DNA from: Roridomyces roridus
Taxonomy: Eukaryota; Basidiomycota; Agaricomycetes; Agaricales; Mycenaceae
Length of the DNA stretch: 64,000 bases
Direction of reading: 5' to 3'
Assembly (NCBI GenBank): GCA_029378245.1
Contig: JARKIF010000053.1
Span: forward strand, 1 to 64,000
Part shown: positions 22,560 to 33,273 of the stretch, in pieces
How the letters are laid out: every line of letters begins with the position of its first letter
How positions within the stretch are numbered: position 1 is the first letter of the stretch
Notes under the pieces: model-generated
Seen by the model: only the letters and a program-made list of their open reading frames with translations
Told to the model about the DNA's origin: nothing
Databases searched by the model: none
Made by a program: the position numbers and the translations under genes

Positions 22560-23211
22560 CTAGCCTCTGCATCCCCAAAATTCGTCGTCAGGCATGTCGA
22601 GGTACATCTGCAGCTCCGCGCTGGGCGGTGTCGGTGAGCGAGCAGGCGGCGGAGGCGGGGCATCGAAACGACGTTGTATGTATGCGTGAACGCCGTGCTT
22701 GGCGATAAAAGACCGCTTGCGGACCTGGCGTTGCTTGGCTGCAAGCTCGTCTCGATGTCTGAACGAGGAAAAAAGTCAGTAATGGGAGAGGTAGAAGTGC
22801 CAGCAACGCACCCTTCTCGATATCGCGCGCTCGCCTCCAAAGCGAGCGTGCACGCCTTAGGATCCTCCCGTTGAGCTTCACGTCGCCTAGTGCCAATGGA
22901 ATGAGTGCAGATGGAGAGGAGGGGTGGGTGTGTACCGAGTTGCGCGCGCTCGGCCAGCGGCAAGGACTTGGTCACGATGACTGCCATGTATCAGCTGCAG
23001 GAACCAGACGGCATGGGAGGACGCACCTGGCTCTGTAACGAGCTGAGGCCTCGGCTTGCGCTTCTTTCTGCTTTTGAGACAATGGCGCACGCTGTCGGGG
23101 TTTGCGAGGTGTGCGTTTACGACTTTGGATGGGGCTGGTGGAAAGTGAGAACGACTCAGAGAGGGTATTAGAGGCGCAGACGCGACGGAGGGATGTGGAA
23201 GAAGACGACAT
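22560..23211 (-). CDS. KDZ companion gene C: small basic protein with ARYR repeats
   Basis: Spliced on the minus strand from a start near 23211 (MSSSSTSLRRVCASNT). Recognisable blocks are SQKQKEAQAEASARYRAR (about 23050), TLALEASARYRE (about 22820) and HRDELAAKQRQVRKRSFIAK, then HGVHAYIQRRF (about 22740-22660). The end is PSAELQMYLDMPDDEFWG and a TAG at 22560-22562. It is basic and helical, with repeated A(A/S)ARYR units like those I remember in other KDZ-linked small proteins. Exon borders are approximate, with introns near 23035-22990 and 22920-22880. Possibly a nucleic-acid-binding accessory; that is inference from charge. Confidence 0.5.
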
Positions 23212-24310
23212 TGCTTATGGTGCACAGGCATGGTCAAGGTCGAGGTAGAAGTGCTGGGTCAAATCAGTCCCAAATCGAGTTTCTCTCAAACTCGATATTC
23301 ACTCACTCGATCCCTTGCTCGTCTCCATTAAATCTGGAAAATTTCAAATCCAGGCCAGCCGGTGAATAAACAGGAGGGCCGTTGTCCGTTCTGAGAGGGA
23401 GGCTGTCGTTCGTCTGATAATATATTGCGCTGAGATCCGAGGTAGTGGTGAGTGCGTCATGCCACGAAAACGCACCTCGATCCTTTCCTCCCAGGTATCT
23501 GCCACCCAAAACCCTACCAATTCGAGCAGATGGGATGCCGCGGCATCCATTCCGGTATAAATCGGAGGGCCGGAGCAAACGAATCGGTTGACAGAACCCA
23601 ACTCCTCTGCAGGCACAGATGGTGCTTCCCCGCCGTGATATCCAGATTCTGTCCGAAACACTTGTGCGTTTCGGGGCTAGGATGGTGAAGGTCAAGTGGG
23701 ACCACCAAGGGAGCGACGCACGGCGGCGTCCACGCAAGGTATGGCAAAATTTCTGGTCGGCATTCAGAAACGAGACGAACAGGCGTGAAGGCACTCACAG
23801 ATCGGGGAAACTAATGAAGTTGTCCCAGGGGAGTTTAAGGAAGATATCCCGCTCCGTTTTCCCTGCCAGAAAAATACCCACAGTCTCCAGTCGCTCAGAG
23901 AGCGCTCACCGGGCCTACAACACGAGTCCACGCTGGGGAGCACTCCAAAAATTGCAGCAGGCCGAATAGAGCAAGGCAGCGTGAACTCTCGCACGGGGAC
24001 GGTGAGATACAGCTATGAACCTGCGCCGAAACATTGAAATAAATCGAGGAGAGAGAATGAGCGCGACTGCCCCTAAGTACGCCACCGACGTAATGTCGGA
24101 ATACTGCACCGAAAGATGAGTGGATTTACAGCACGAAATTTAAAAGGCAGAGCACTCACCTCGATTCACGGTGAGTCAGTTCCGTGGAAACGATTTCCAA
24201 CGAGTTCTTCCACCACCAAAGTCGAAGAAAGTCGAGCAATCCGCGTCCAGCGCCCCAGACGTAATGGGGCCCAATAAGCTCGCGGCGGCGTCTGCTACGT
24301 GTCCTGAGCA
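23212..24310. other. Bidirectional intergenic region between KDZ companion C and the transposase
   Basis: Divergent genes flank this 1.1-kb stretch. Short ORFs exist on both strands (for example 23514-23798 minus and 24156-24392 minus), but I see no conserved block, so no gene is called. It probably holds both promoters. Confidence 0.35.
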
Positions 24311-27300
24311 ATGTCGTCTTCAAGAAGAGGCAGGGCGAAAAGAGGCAGAGGCGGAGCTCCAGTTGGGGTTCATGTACAGCAGAGACGCACAATGAGCGTT
24401 GCCAATGTCATGGGAATACCCTCGGAACACGAGCCGATCACGACATACCTGCCTCGGATATCAGAAGATAACCGACGCGTCTACTACGACGCCTTCACCA
24501 TCGACCCGCCCTCGCCTGTCAAGAGACAACGCCGCGACCTCCAAGCCGCCCATGCTTCTCAAGGCAGCCAACCCGCAGCAGCCGTACCACCTCCGTCTTT
24601 TCCAGACGTCGACCCAGGCCAATACATGATGGACTGTATACCAGAGGACGACGACGGACAGGCCGAACCTGCCGCGACCAGGACGAACGCGCCGAGGGTA
24701 TATAAGCCGTCGGTGCGTGCCTTTTCAATCATTTTTTCTGGCCGTGCTGTGACCACCGCGGGTCAATCTTGCAGGACCCAGCACTCCACCGTTTTCGGGC
24801 TGTCCGCGATGAATATCTGCAAGAGCTCCTTCGACGTGAAGGCTGCTGTACCAAGGAAGACATTACCAACATATGTGGTGTCTGCAAGAAGCCCGCGGAC
24901 GCGCCGTTGGTACGCTGCGGGACTTGCTTCGGGTCAGTGATAATGTGTCGGGACTGCTGTGTCGCAGGCCACGCATCCAATCCACTCCATTGCATCGAGG
25001 TGTGTTTAGACATTGTCATGGTTTTCCTCATCGCGCTCACATCTTCACCAGACATGGAATGGTCATTATTTTGAAAAAACGACACCAAAAGCTATCGGGT
25101 TACGCGTTCAGCTAGGACACCCCCCCGGAACGCCTTGCCTTACGCCGCGGCGTCTCCATCATGGATTTGTCGTCCTCCACACCAACGGCGTGCACGAGGT
25201 GGACGTGTACATCTGCGACTGTGAGCGCGCGTGCCACGCCGGCCCCGCCCACATCCAAATGCTACGTGCCGGCTGGTTTCCTGCCACCGACGATCTACCG
25301 CGGACGTGCGCCACATTCGAGTGTTTGGACCTATTCACCACGATGACTCTGCAAGCAAAAACAACGACCTACGACTTTTACGGCGTCCTCCAGAAGCTGA
25401 CGGACAACACGGGCGGGAAGGTCGCGGACAGATATGCACCGTTGTTACGGATGGTTCGGGAGTGGGCGCATCTGCAGATGCTCAAGCGCGGCGGGATGGC
25501 CCATGAGGCTGGCGGGGTGGATGCGACGACTGCGGGGGCGTTGGCAGTGGTGTGTCCCTGTTGCCCGAGGCCGGGGGTCAACCTACCTGCTGACTTTCAG
25601 AACACATCGCCGGCAGACCAGTACGTGTCATTCTCCCGATTTCTTATGTCGTTCTGACACGTCGTCCTTTGTCCCAGGTTTTTATACATATCGTTCATTG
25701 CCATAGACGCGTGCTTCCGGCTGAAACGACGCATGATCTCCAACGAGATCAAAGACCCATCTTTGGGTCCTGGGTGGTCTTACTTTGTGGAAAGCGCACC
25801 ATATCGGGAGCACTTGCGAGGCGCGACTGATCAAAAGGAGGTACGTGAGGCGATGGAAGTGTTATCTCGAGCTAATATGCATATCTGTAGATGAGTACTT
25901 GCAGCGGTCTTGCCGCTTTGGACCACGCGAACACCAAGTTCTCGAGGGGATACAGTAGCACCGGCGTCGGTATGGGGGTTTGCGCGCGGCACGAGTTCGT
26001 GCAGCCAACGGGAGTAGGAGATCTTCAGAAGGGGGAACGGTAGGCATATGCTCTTCGCTTCCACGACAATAATGATTTAATTTATCTCCTAGCTACGTAA
26101 ACATGGATTACATCTTCGCCTCCCTCCTCCGACACACGGACCCGCGCCTCTTCAGGATCGTGTCGTACGATATCGTCTGCCAATGGTGGAAGAACCTCGT
26201 CGACCGATTGAAGGAACTTCCGCCTCTCGTACGCATTGCGTCCGTGATGCGCCTGATGCGTTTCTGGCGCTTTGTTATTCCCAAGATGCATATCCAAGGG
26301 CATATGATGGACTGCCAAATCACGTATTCGCTGAACTACATCCCGGGGAGCGCGCAGACGGATGGCGAGGGGATCGAGCGGCCGTGGGCCAACTTCGGGT
26401 CCATCGCGAATAGCACGCGTGAGATGGGGCCGGGCTCGAGAGAGGATGTGCTGAACCACCATATGGGGTATTGGAACTGGCAGAAATTGATCGGTTTAGG
26501 TAAGTTTCGTCCTCTGCAATATTGATTGGTTTTGACTCGAGTGTCAGCCGATCGCCTGAGAACACGACTTGACCGAGCAGAGAGCGAGTACGCGGCGCAG
26601 CTGGAGGGTTTCACGGAATTCTCCCAGCGTCAACGTGAGCGAGTCCCGGATTGGCAGCTGATGGTGGACAAATGGGAAGCCGACCCGCAGGGAGCTCCGA
26701 ATCCTTACAAAAGCAGCAAGCGAAGTACGTCCATCTGAATTGGTTTGAGTGACAGCTAGTGATGCCGTTCCAGAGATGAGCGAAAAAGAAGTGTTGCTTC
26801 AATTGGAACGCGAAGACGCGGAGCGAGTGAAGGCCGGGATCCCTACGATTCACAACGTGAGCCCGAGTTCATTCCTTGCGGCCGGATTGGAGGTGGAAGA
26901 TGAGCAGTGCGTGATATATGACCAGTACCGCCGGGCTTGACTAACAGGGTTTTTAGACGTCGGGTACGGGTGCAAATTCAAATGAAGAGAGCACGCACCA
27001 CCGCACAGGACATCGACATTGCGGCGCTGCGAAGAAAGCTCGCCCGACACGTGGCCCGTCTGCGCTTGCTCCAGCAAACATACACGCCGGCGTCCATCTT
27101 GGCTCTGAACGCGCGTGAGGCTCCGGAGGATGAACAGGTCGAAGACGAGCCGCTGTTCTTGCCATCAGCTTTGAGTGTGGAGCAGCGGAGAGCGGAGCCG
27201 CTTGCTGGGCTGGCGGTCATGGAGGACATGATGAGGGACGCCCAGTGTGAATGCGCGATCGACGATCTGCGGAGGCAGTTGACCGTCAAGTCCCGATTGC

Positions 27301-28200
27301 TCACGTACAAGCGCGTGGAAGCGAGGCATCAAGGGATGAACACACGGGCGCGGAGTATCGTAAACCGGAACGAGGTCAAGATTCGGCTCCACTCCGAGAA
27401 ATACCAGGCTGCGTGGGAGGCGAAAAGGCGTCTGTGCGGAGGTGATCCCACCAAGGTCGGCTGGGGTTTGCTGAGACGGGAGGACGTGAGATGTATGGAG
27501 GATGCAGCGGAGGTCGAGAGGAGTGCGGCGAGCAGGAAGGCCAAGGAGGACCGGAGGCGAGCGCGGGAGGCGGAGCTGCAAGAGATAGGCGAGATGCTTC
27601 CCCCAAGGGAAGATGAAGGGACGCCTGACAGAGAGGCTGTTGAACGAGGAGGAGAAAGTGTTCGTCGCGTGTCATGGATATGGACGGGTGCCGATAGCGG
27701 TAATGAAGATCTGGATGAAGGTAAGTTGTCCGCTTTCTGATTTGTTTCCTCATCTGACTAATCTGTCAGCTCTGCGAATCGAGTGGTGCAAGGCTAACGC
27801 TCGAACGCGTCGCTGGAGGGAGGAGATACGCCTGTTGGAGGAGGAGCAGAGGCGCCTGCCAATTGCGCTGATGTGGCAGTCCAGATTGTGGGAGAATCGA
27901 GTAAGGAAAGTACCGGTCGGGGTCTGGGATGTGGAGTTTGCGGAGGGAGGGGTGGCATACGCATTGAAGCAGGCGGCAATTTTCCGGGACCTCGCAGAGC
28001 GGGCGGAAGCGACGCGGACAGAGATTCGCCGTGGAAAGGGCCGGGCACGCCAACGCGTGAGGGAGGACGAGATTGATGTGGGCGGAATTTGGGGAGATGA
28101 GAACGTCACGGGGTTGGATCAGGATGAGGAGGAGCTTGAGGAGTGTCGCGGGGGTCTGCCAGACGAGGAGCACATCTTGGCTGGTGGCGAGGACGATTGA
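24311..28200 (+). CDS. KDZ transposase with CxC2-type cysteine cluster
   Basis: About ten exons; introns start at 24713, about 25002, 25622, 25840, 26041, 26501, about 26725, 26908 and 27721, all GT..AG and leaving an open frame. The N-terminus has a basic/acidic linker, then the cysteine cluster (CGVCKKPADAPLVRCGTC, then CRDCC and H). The core has the conserved KDZ segments. LDHANTKFSRGYSSTGVG gives a candidate first Asp, SYDIVCQWWKNL the second, and DGEGIERPWANFGS the Glu, consistent with an RNase H-fold DDE nuclease. The long C-terminal part is helical and charged (coiled-coil prone; RRKLARHVARLRLLQQTY), with stop at 28198-28200. No stop or frameshift was found, so it could be active. Alternative start: ATG at 24392. 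Confidence 0.85.
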
Positions 28201-29462
28201 CATGTATGTGCTTTGGTCTTTTTGGTCTATTTCCCTTTTTGGATCGAGACTGCGAGGCACTTGGGATGGCGGCTGTTTCAGACCGCATAATTATCGTCTT
28301 GGGCGACAGGTATATGTGGCGCGCTTGATTTGATCCCAACTCTCATGAAGTCCCCGGTTCGAATCCGGTTGCTTCACTGGGGTCTTATTTGATTTACATT
28401 TTTTTGCGCGGGACTTTCTCAAATTTCCCCAGATTCTGCTACTCTTTCTACCGTCTCTTTTGCGTTCCTCACATTCCAATTCGCTCCACTGAAAGTCCAG
28501 TGCAGCTGATTCTGTGGGTGGGTGCAGTGGAATGACGGAAATGCGGTGCGGATGAGGTAAGCTGCCAGCTCACCTCTTTTTGACCTCCTTCATCGTCTTT
28601 CTCTTCACGCCAGCAAAAGCGAGCGCGCAGACTTACGACCACCAACGAAGGAGTAGGACGCACGGGGAAAATCGCGGAGGAGTCACCCAGGTGGGTTTTG
28701 ATTTTACATCCATTTTCTCCACCTCCTTCCTCCATCCCTTTGTGCGGGCGAGCCGTAAGTCGCAGGGAAGAGACTCATCCTCTGGGACTCCCAACCCGCG
28801 TCGGCCGCTGCCCGTGCCTGCAGACCTCTCCCTTCATTTTTCACGCCTTTTGTCACGTTTTGTGGAGCAAGCCATAAACCGCCGGGAAGAGACCCGCCCC
28901 TGGGACTCCCTACCCGCGTTGGCCTCTGCTCTGCCTCCCCCTTCCAAACCACCCTTCTTGCTGCGCCGAATCTTACTGACATCCGCACAGGAGCGATCAC
29001 AAGGTGGGTGGGGCGGCGCGCTTGGCGGGTGTAGCTAGGCAGGCAATGCTAGGCAATGGGCGGGTGTGGACAACGCGGTCGAGCGGGTGTGGACAACGCA
29101 GTCGAGTCTGCTGTAGCGTAACGTTTTGGGGCGCGGAGGCGGGCGGGGGGCGACCATTTTGGGCGAGATTTGTTTTGTACGGCGGGCGCTAATATTACCA
29201 TTTTGGTACCAGGGCGCCAATGTCGAAATAGGCGCTGGGCGCCTGTTTTTTGTGCTTTTTTATTGCTTTTATTGAGCATTTACCGCTGCATTTCCACGTT
29301 CAAGCGCCCAGCCGTGAATGCCGAGGCTGCCGGGAACTCCCAACGACGGCAAGAAACAGCCCAACATTCAATCAAACACTCCTGGTATGCCGTTGCAGCC
29401 GGAAATGCCATTTGCGTGCCGGGGGTCTTTAATGCATTAGACGTTTGGGATGTACCCATCTC
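28201..29462. other. Right non-coding arm of the KDZ element
   Basis: No gene is seen. It contains a tRNA T-arm-like hairpin at 28346-28376, a diverged ~60-bp direct repeat (about 28752-28812 and 28872-28932, both with GGGAAGAGAC and TACCCGCGT-like ends), and two 23-bp tandem units GCGGGTGTGGACAACGCRGT at 29060-29105. It ends in the subterminal TAATGCATTA and the right terminus. Confidence 0.5.
28346..28376 (+). repeat. tRNA-like minihelix (T-arm plus short stem)
   Basis: TGAAG pairs with CTTCA, and inside it CCGG pairs with CCGG around the loop TTCGAAT, the classic T-loop sequence. No D-arm or anticodon arm is found upstream, so it is a tRNA fragment or mimic rather than a gene. Confidence 0.4.
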
Positions 29463-31876
29463 TAATGCGTTATTGCTACCATATGGGGTGCGCGTTCCTC
29501 CAGATACGCGTCCATACACTGATGTTCGAATTGCAGGAGCACGTCAATCGACTCCGCAGCCTCTTCCTTCACCTCAGCGAAGTACCCACCTCTGGTATCG
29601 ATCCCAGCCTTGAAGTCTTCGAAATCAGCGGGCTGTTCGATATCATAGTCCCAGTCATCGTGTTGCTCGGGCGGCAGGTTATCATCAAATCCGTCCTCCG
29701 GGCTTGGATAGTCTGGATCACCTGGTTGTTTCTTGCGTCGAGACAAACCATCCGGTGAGAAGGTACAGCCCTTCACATGCTTCAACGTAAAGTGGAACAT
29801 TAGTATCTCTTCAATCCAACGGTTGATGGTTGCATTAGGCCCCATGCCAGGGTTGTCTAGCATCCCTTTAATGTACATGGCATCTGTTTCCACCACCAAG
29901 CGCCGGCATCCAAGTAACCAGTATTGCATATGTTCCAGTGCACGCTTGAGCCCGTAAAGTTCGCGTTTTGGTTGTGAAAACCTAGCCTCTCGCTCGTTGA
30001 GGGGGATGGAGTCGAACTTTGCATAGTACCGCTTCTTCGGGTCATTAGGATCGACTTGATATATCTCTATACCTATAGCCATCCAAGATGTATCCACCGC
30101 TAATACTATATCCGAGTCCCAATCGTAATTTAATGGCTTCAAGGCTTCGCAGTGCTCCACAGAATACTTCAATGCATCCATAGAGCCTTGCGCCTTATCC
30201 GTCCATTCAAACTCAATGTCCTTCCTCAGCAAACGAGTGAGCCAACGCGCCTTTGTCGAATAGTCCTTTATGAACATTCTGAGGCAACCAACTACACCTA
30301 GGAATTGTCGTACCTGAGAGACGTCCTCAAGAGGAGGCCATCTCGAGATGACACCAATCCTATCGGTGGATGGTTTTCGCCCTTCGAATGAACACACATG
30401 CCCTACTACTGCAAATTCAGCTTTACAGATAATCACCTTGAGAGCTGAGATAGTGCCTCCGCAGTATTTCAGTCTCTGGGCAATTCTGTTCAGATTCTGA
30501 AAGTGCTCCCATACAAAACGTCGAATTCCCCGATTCTCTGGTATAGTCTCATAAGTACCATGTTTGTCCTGATATCGCGATCCTGGCCCTTTCACCGGTA
30601 CATCGTCGATATACGGGATGGTTATATGAGGTATCTCGTCTTTGAGGATAAAGGTAACGTCGTCATGGAAGATGGGTACCGAATTCGTCCAGCCCTGCGG
30701 CAATTTCACCAATCTCAGAGCTCCAAAGGGCGTTTGAAAGGTAGTATAGTCGCGAGAGGACTCGGCAATATCCCTATGGTCGTATCCAGAATAGAGATCG
30801 AATACAGCTCCGCACGCTCTCCCTGCAAACTGACTCGCAATCTCATCTGTAGCTGGTGGAATCCCAGAATGCGCTATGGTCACCGCATTCAAAGGTTCCA
30901 GCGCATGTACCAACCGGATACTCTTCCCATCCTTCTTTAGTACTCCGAAAAACTTCGAACGGTACGAGGAATTGGATGGCTCGTACACTCCTGCATCGAT
31001 CTTCTTCTTGATCACTCGACAGAACTCATCTAGCTGACCACGAGGTATGGGTATAGATCTCTCAACCCAGACCTTATGTTCAACCGTGGGAATTTCAACC
31101 GGTGGGAAGAATTCATGTTTCCACGATCCTCTCTCGGAATCATCCCATGCGAATGCGTCGTTGTGTTTAGATACAAAGTCATGCATGAGTTTCCGCTCCT
31201 CATCCCACAGAAAGCCTTCATCATGAAGCTTGTCTATGCCCTCCTTCCGTTCTTGGGTGTATCGTCCCGTCGGGACAAAATCCCCTGGATTAGTTGGCAA
31301 TGTAGGGAGGTCCTTCAATGGGTCCCCAATAATCTGCCTCTGTATCCGATATTTTTCGGGTAACTCGGTGAAGACTGGTTTCGTCTCCAGGGCCACAGGT
31401 TTGTACTTTTTGCCGGCAAACGCCTCCAGGACCGGGATACCAGGATCTAAGACTGAGTCCGATTCCAGTCGTGGTACATGGCCGTGTACAGAGCACTTGA
31501 AACATTCCTTGGCGGTGTCCTCTTCATGACACCGTTTTCTCCTCTTTCTGTTGGCCTTTTTGATAGAGCTTCGACTTCGCGTTCCCCCCAGATGAGATGG
31601 TAAATGCTCATCAAAGGTAAATACTTGGTACGTAGGCCCATCAACCTTGCTTTCCTTTTTATCAACGCCACTCACAAACTCGTTTAGGAGCTGTGCAGCC
31701 GCTTGATCCTGTTTCAACGCCTCACTATCCTCAGAAGCTACCAGATACGCCGCCTTCAGCTCATCCGGATTGAACTTCCCATCGTCTCTGGGTTCTGCAT
31801 ACCCCTCAATCCGCAACTCTCCGTATTCATCAAAACCGAACTTCACTGCTAACTCTCCTCCTTCAGCGCCAATGCC
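29462..31876 (-). CDS. Gypsy reverse transcriptase and RNase H (5' part of pol)
   Basis: Reading right to left from the Mutator-like insertion, the frame encodes a Gypsy RT. FDLYSGYDHRDIAE holds the first catalytic Asp, LPQGWTNSVPIFHDDV is the palm motif, and YIDDV contains the YxDD pair. The connection and RNase H domain follow (LAVDTSWMAIGIEIYQ; YGLKRALEHMQYWLLG; ETDAMYIKGML). The frame ends at TAG 29462-29464, inside the flanking repeat of the KDZ insertion. The first ~25 residues of the open frame to the right belong to the inserted element, so the true pol start is upstream. Relative to protease, pol is in the -1 frame. The core motifs are intact, but the gene is cut at both ends by insertions. 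Confidence 0.85.
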   Translation of the reverse strand, partial: GIGAEGGELAVKFGFDEYGELRIEGYAEPRDDGKFNPDELKAAYLVASEDSEALKQDQAAAQLLNEFVSGVDKKESKVDGPTYQVFTFDEHLPSHLGGTRSRSSIKKANRKRRKRCHEEDTAKECFKCSVHGHVPRLESDSVLDPGIPVLEAFAGKKYKPVALETKPVFTELPEKYRIQRQIIGDPLKDLPTLPTNPGDFVPTGRYTQERKEGIDKLHDEGFLWDEERKLMHDFVSKHNDAFAWDDSERGSWKHEFFPPVEIPTVEHKVWVERSIPIPRGQLDEFCRVIKKKIDAGVYEPSNSSYRSKFFGVLKKDGKSIRLVHALEPLNAVTIAHSGIPPATDEIASQFAGRACGAVFDLYSGYDHRDIAESSRDYTTFQTPFGALRLVKLPQGWTNSVPIFHDDVTFILKDEIPHITIPYIDDVPVKGPGSRYQDKHGTYETIPENRGIRRFVWEHFQNLNRIAQRLKYCGGTISALKVIICKAEFAVVGHVCSFEGRKPSTDRIGVISRWPPLEDVSQVRQFLGVVGCLRMFIKDYSTKARWLTRLLRKDIEFEWTDKAQGSMDALKYSVEHCEALKPLNYDWDSDIVLAVDTSWMAIGIEIYQVDPNDPKKRYYAKFDSIPLNEREARFSQPKRELYGLKRALEHMQYWLLGCRRLVVETDAMYIKGMLDNPGMGPNATINRWIEEILMFHFTLKHVKGCTFSPDGLSRRKKQPGDPDYPSPEDGFDDNLPPEQHDDWDYDIEQPADFEDFKAGIDTRGGYFAEVKEEAAESIDVLLQFEHQCMDAYLEERAPHMVAITH

Positions 31877-33265
31877 TAGTCTCGGGACCAGACTATATAC
31901 AACTGACGAACAAGTAAGTAGTTGTATATAGTCTGGTAGTAAACACGCCATGCCAAAGGGCGTGCCGGACCTTATGTCAGCACGTCACGTGATTTCCGTG
32001 CTGTCTCCTTCCTCCCCGTCGTCCCGCCTCAATCCACCCGTTTCCCGCGCAGAATCTGCCCCTCGACTACTTAAATCATCATACCCAAGGCCCATGGAGC
32101 TAATCTGCCCCAAAAATCCGGTCCCGAAACCATGATCTCGCCAGGAATCATGTTTCCCAATAGGGTCGGAGTCGGCGACCTGCGTGCGCTCTTTCAAGAT
32201 GAACCAGCTACGTAAACGGAAGAACGAAGACTACTCGACATATGGTGCCTTTTTGAGGGATTTCGGATGGATTCGGGCCCTTGGTGCGTCGCTGTTGCTG
32301 CCTCTGATTCCCCTCTTACATCTGCTGGCGCAGGACCTTCTAAGGGCGTATTCATCACCCACGCGCCCCATTTACACCACCTCGACCCATCTCCTCCCAT
32401 CTCCGCCTCTCGGGAGCCCACTAAGAACCTGTTGGCACCAGACCGCAGTCGTCCTGCGGCTCGCGCACCTACGAGCGATCTTACGAGCGATGCCTACACC
32501 ACGGACGCCCTCTCCCGCCGCCCTCGCTTCGCCGCTAACCATAACCTGGCGTTCCCCCGTCTCCCCGTCTCCCCTCCCTCCGTCTTCTCACCATGGCGCC
32601 CATGCGTGTCTGGCCATGGAATCTGCCGCACACGCTGCTTTAGACGGCGAAGAGCGAACGGAATCATACACGCGATCTGCTACACCTTCCTTCTCCCTTC
32701 CCCTCTAGTCTCTTCGACTCGTTGGTTATGTAAGAAGGAGAGATTGTTCGTGCGGAGTGCAACATTCAATACGGGTTGTCGATGCTCGCTCGCTCGTTGG
32801 TCCTCTTCGTGGCCACGATCGCGAATGTGGGGGTGGGCCATGCGCTCGAGAGGGGTGTACACTAGAGCGGCATGCGCCGATGAGGTTCTGCGTAGGGGAG
32901 GCCCAAGTAGAATACACATATCTTTGTCCTCAAATTATCCGGACTTTTATCCATAATACTCTCGTCATCCTAATCGACCCGAGTGAGGCATATTTGAGAG
33001 AACTTCCTGGTTTGCGACGGTTGCTTGAAACTTTTTGGAAAGGCACTGAAAAGACACTTCCGAGAGAAAGTGTAGCTCAACATATTTCTTGTCATGTTGA
33101 GGACACTCATACATCATTTACTGGCCATTTTAGAGTTTAGAACGCGTGAATTGAGCCAGGAACAAGGCCAGACGAAGCTGGGCAGAGAGATCACGGACAT
33201 TGCACGTGACGTGCTGACCTAAGGTCCGGCACGCCCGTTGACGGGACGTGATTACTATAGGACTA
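31877..33265. mobile_element. Mutator-like element (1389 bp) at the protease/RT junction
   Basis: It is flanked by 9-bp duplications GCCAATGCC (31868-31876 and 33266-33274). Both ends start TAGTC when read inward. Inside them is a strong TIR pair, GGGCGTGCCGGACCTTA then GTCAGCACGTCACGTG, with one mismatch (31958-31991 and 33203-33236); weaker similarity extends on both sides. The left end carries an extra ~50 bp that forms an 18-bp-arm hairpin (31887-31937). No transposase is seen. An ORF near 33000-33140 and one near 32200 could be captured fragments, but I recognise neither. Confidence 0.75.
31887..31937. repeat. Perfect 18-bp inverted repeat with 15-nt loop
   Basis: ACCAGACTATATACAACT at 31887-31904 is the exact reverse complement of 31920-31937. 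It lies within the left end of the Mutator-like element and is absent from the right end, so it looks like a local fold-back or templated insertion. Confidence 0.85.
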
Positions 33266-33273
33266 GCCAATGC

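Larger units (their letters stand above)
15981..29462. mobile_element. KDZ (Kyakuja-Dileera-Zisupton) DNA transposon, 13.5 kb, inserted in pol
   Basis: The segment separates the RT and integrase parts of one Gypsy pol and carries a full KDZ transposase gene (24311-28200) plus three companion genes on the other strand. It is bounded by TAATGCGTTA copies. The ends form imperfect inverted repeats: inward from the left AAGGTGGGCTG and from the right GAGATGGGTAC. A second TAATGCGTTA lies at 16005-16014 and a TAATGCATTA at 29430-29439, both about 24 bp inside. KDZ elements were defined in fungi together with TET/JBP genes; I see no TET/JBP gene in this copy. A 1.38-kb element is nested inside (18533-19914). 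Confidence 0.8.

Noticed and set aside
15981..29462. TET/JBP dioxygenase gene accompanying the KDZ transposase
   Set aside because: I looked for a His-x-Asp..His..Arg dioxygenase pattern in the companion genes and intergenic stretches and found none.
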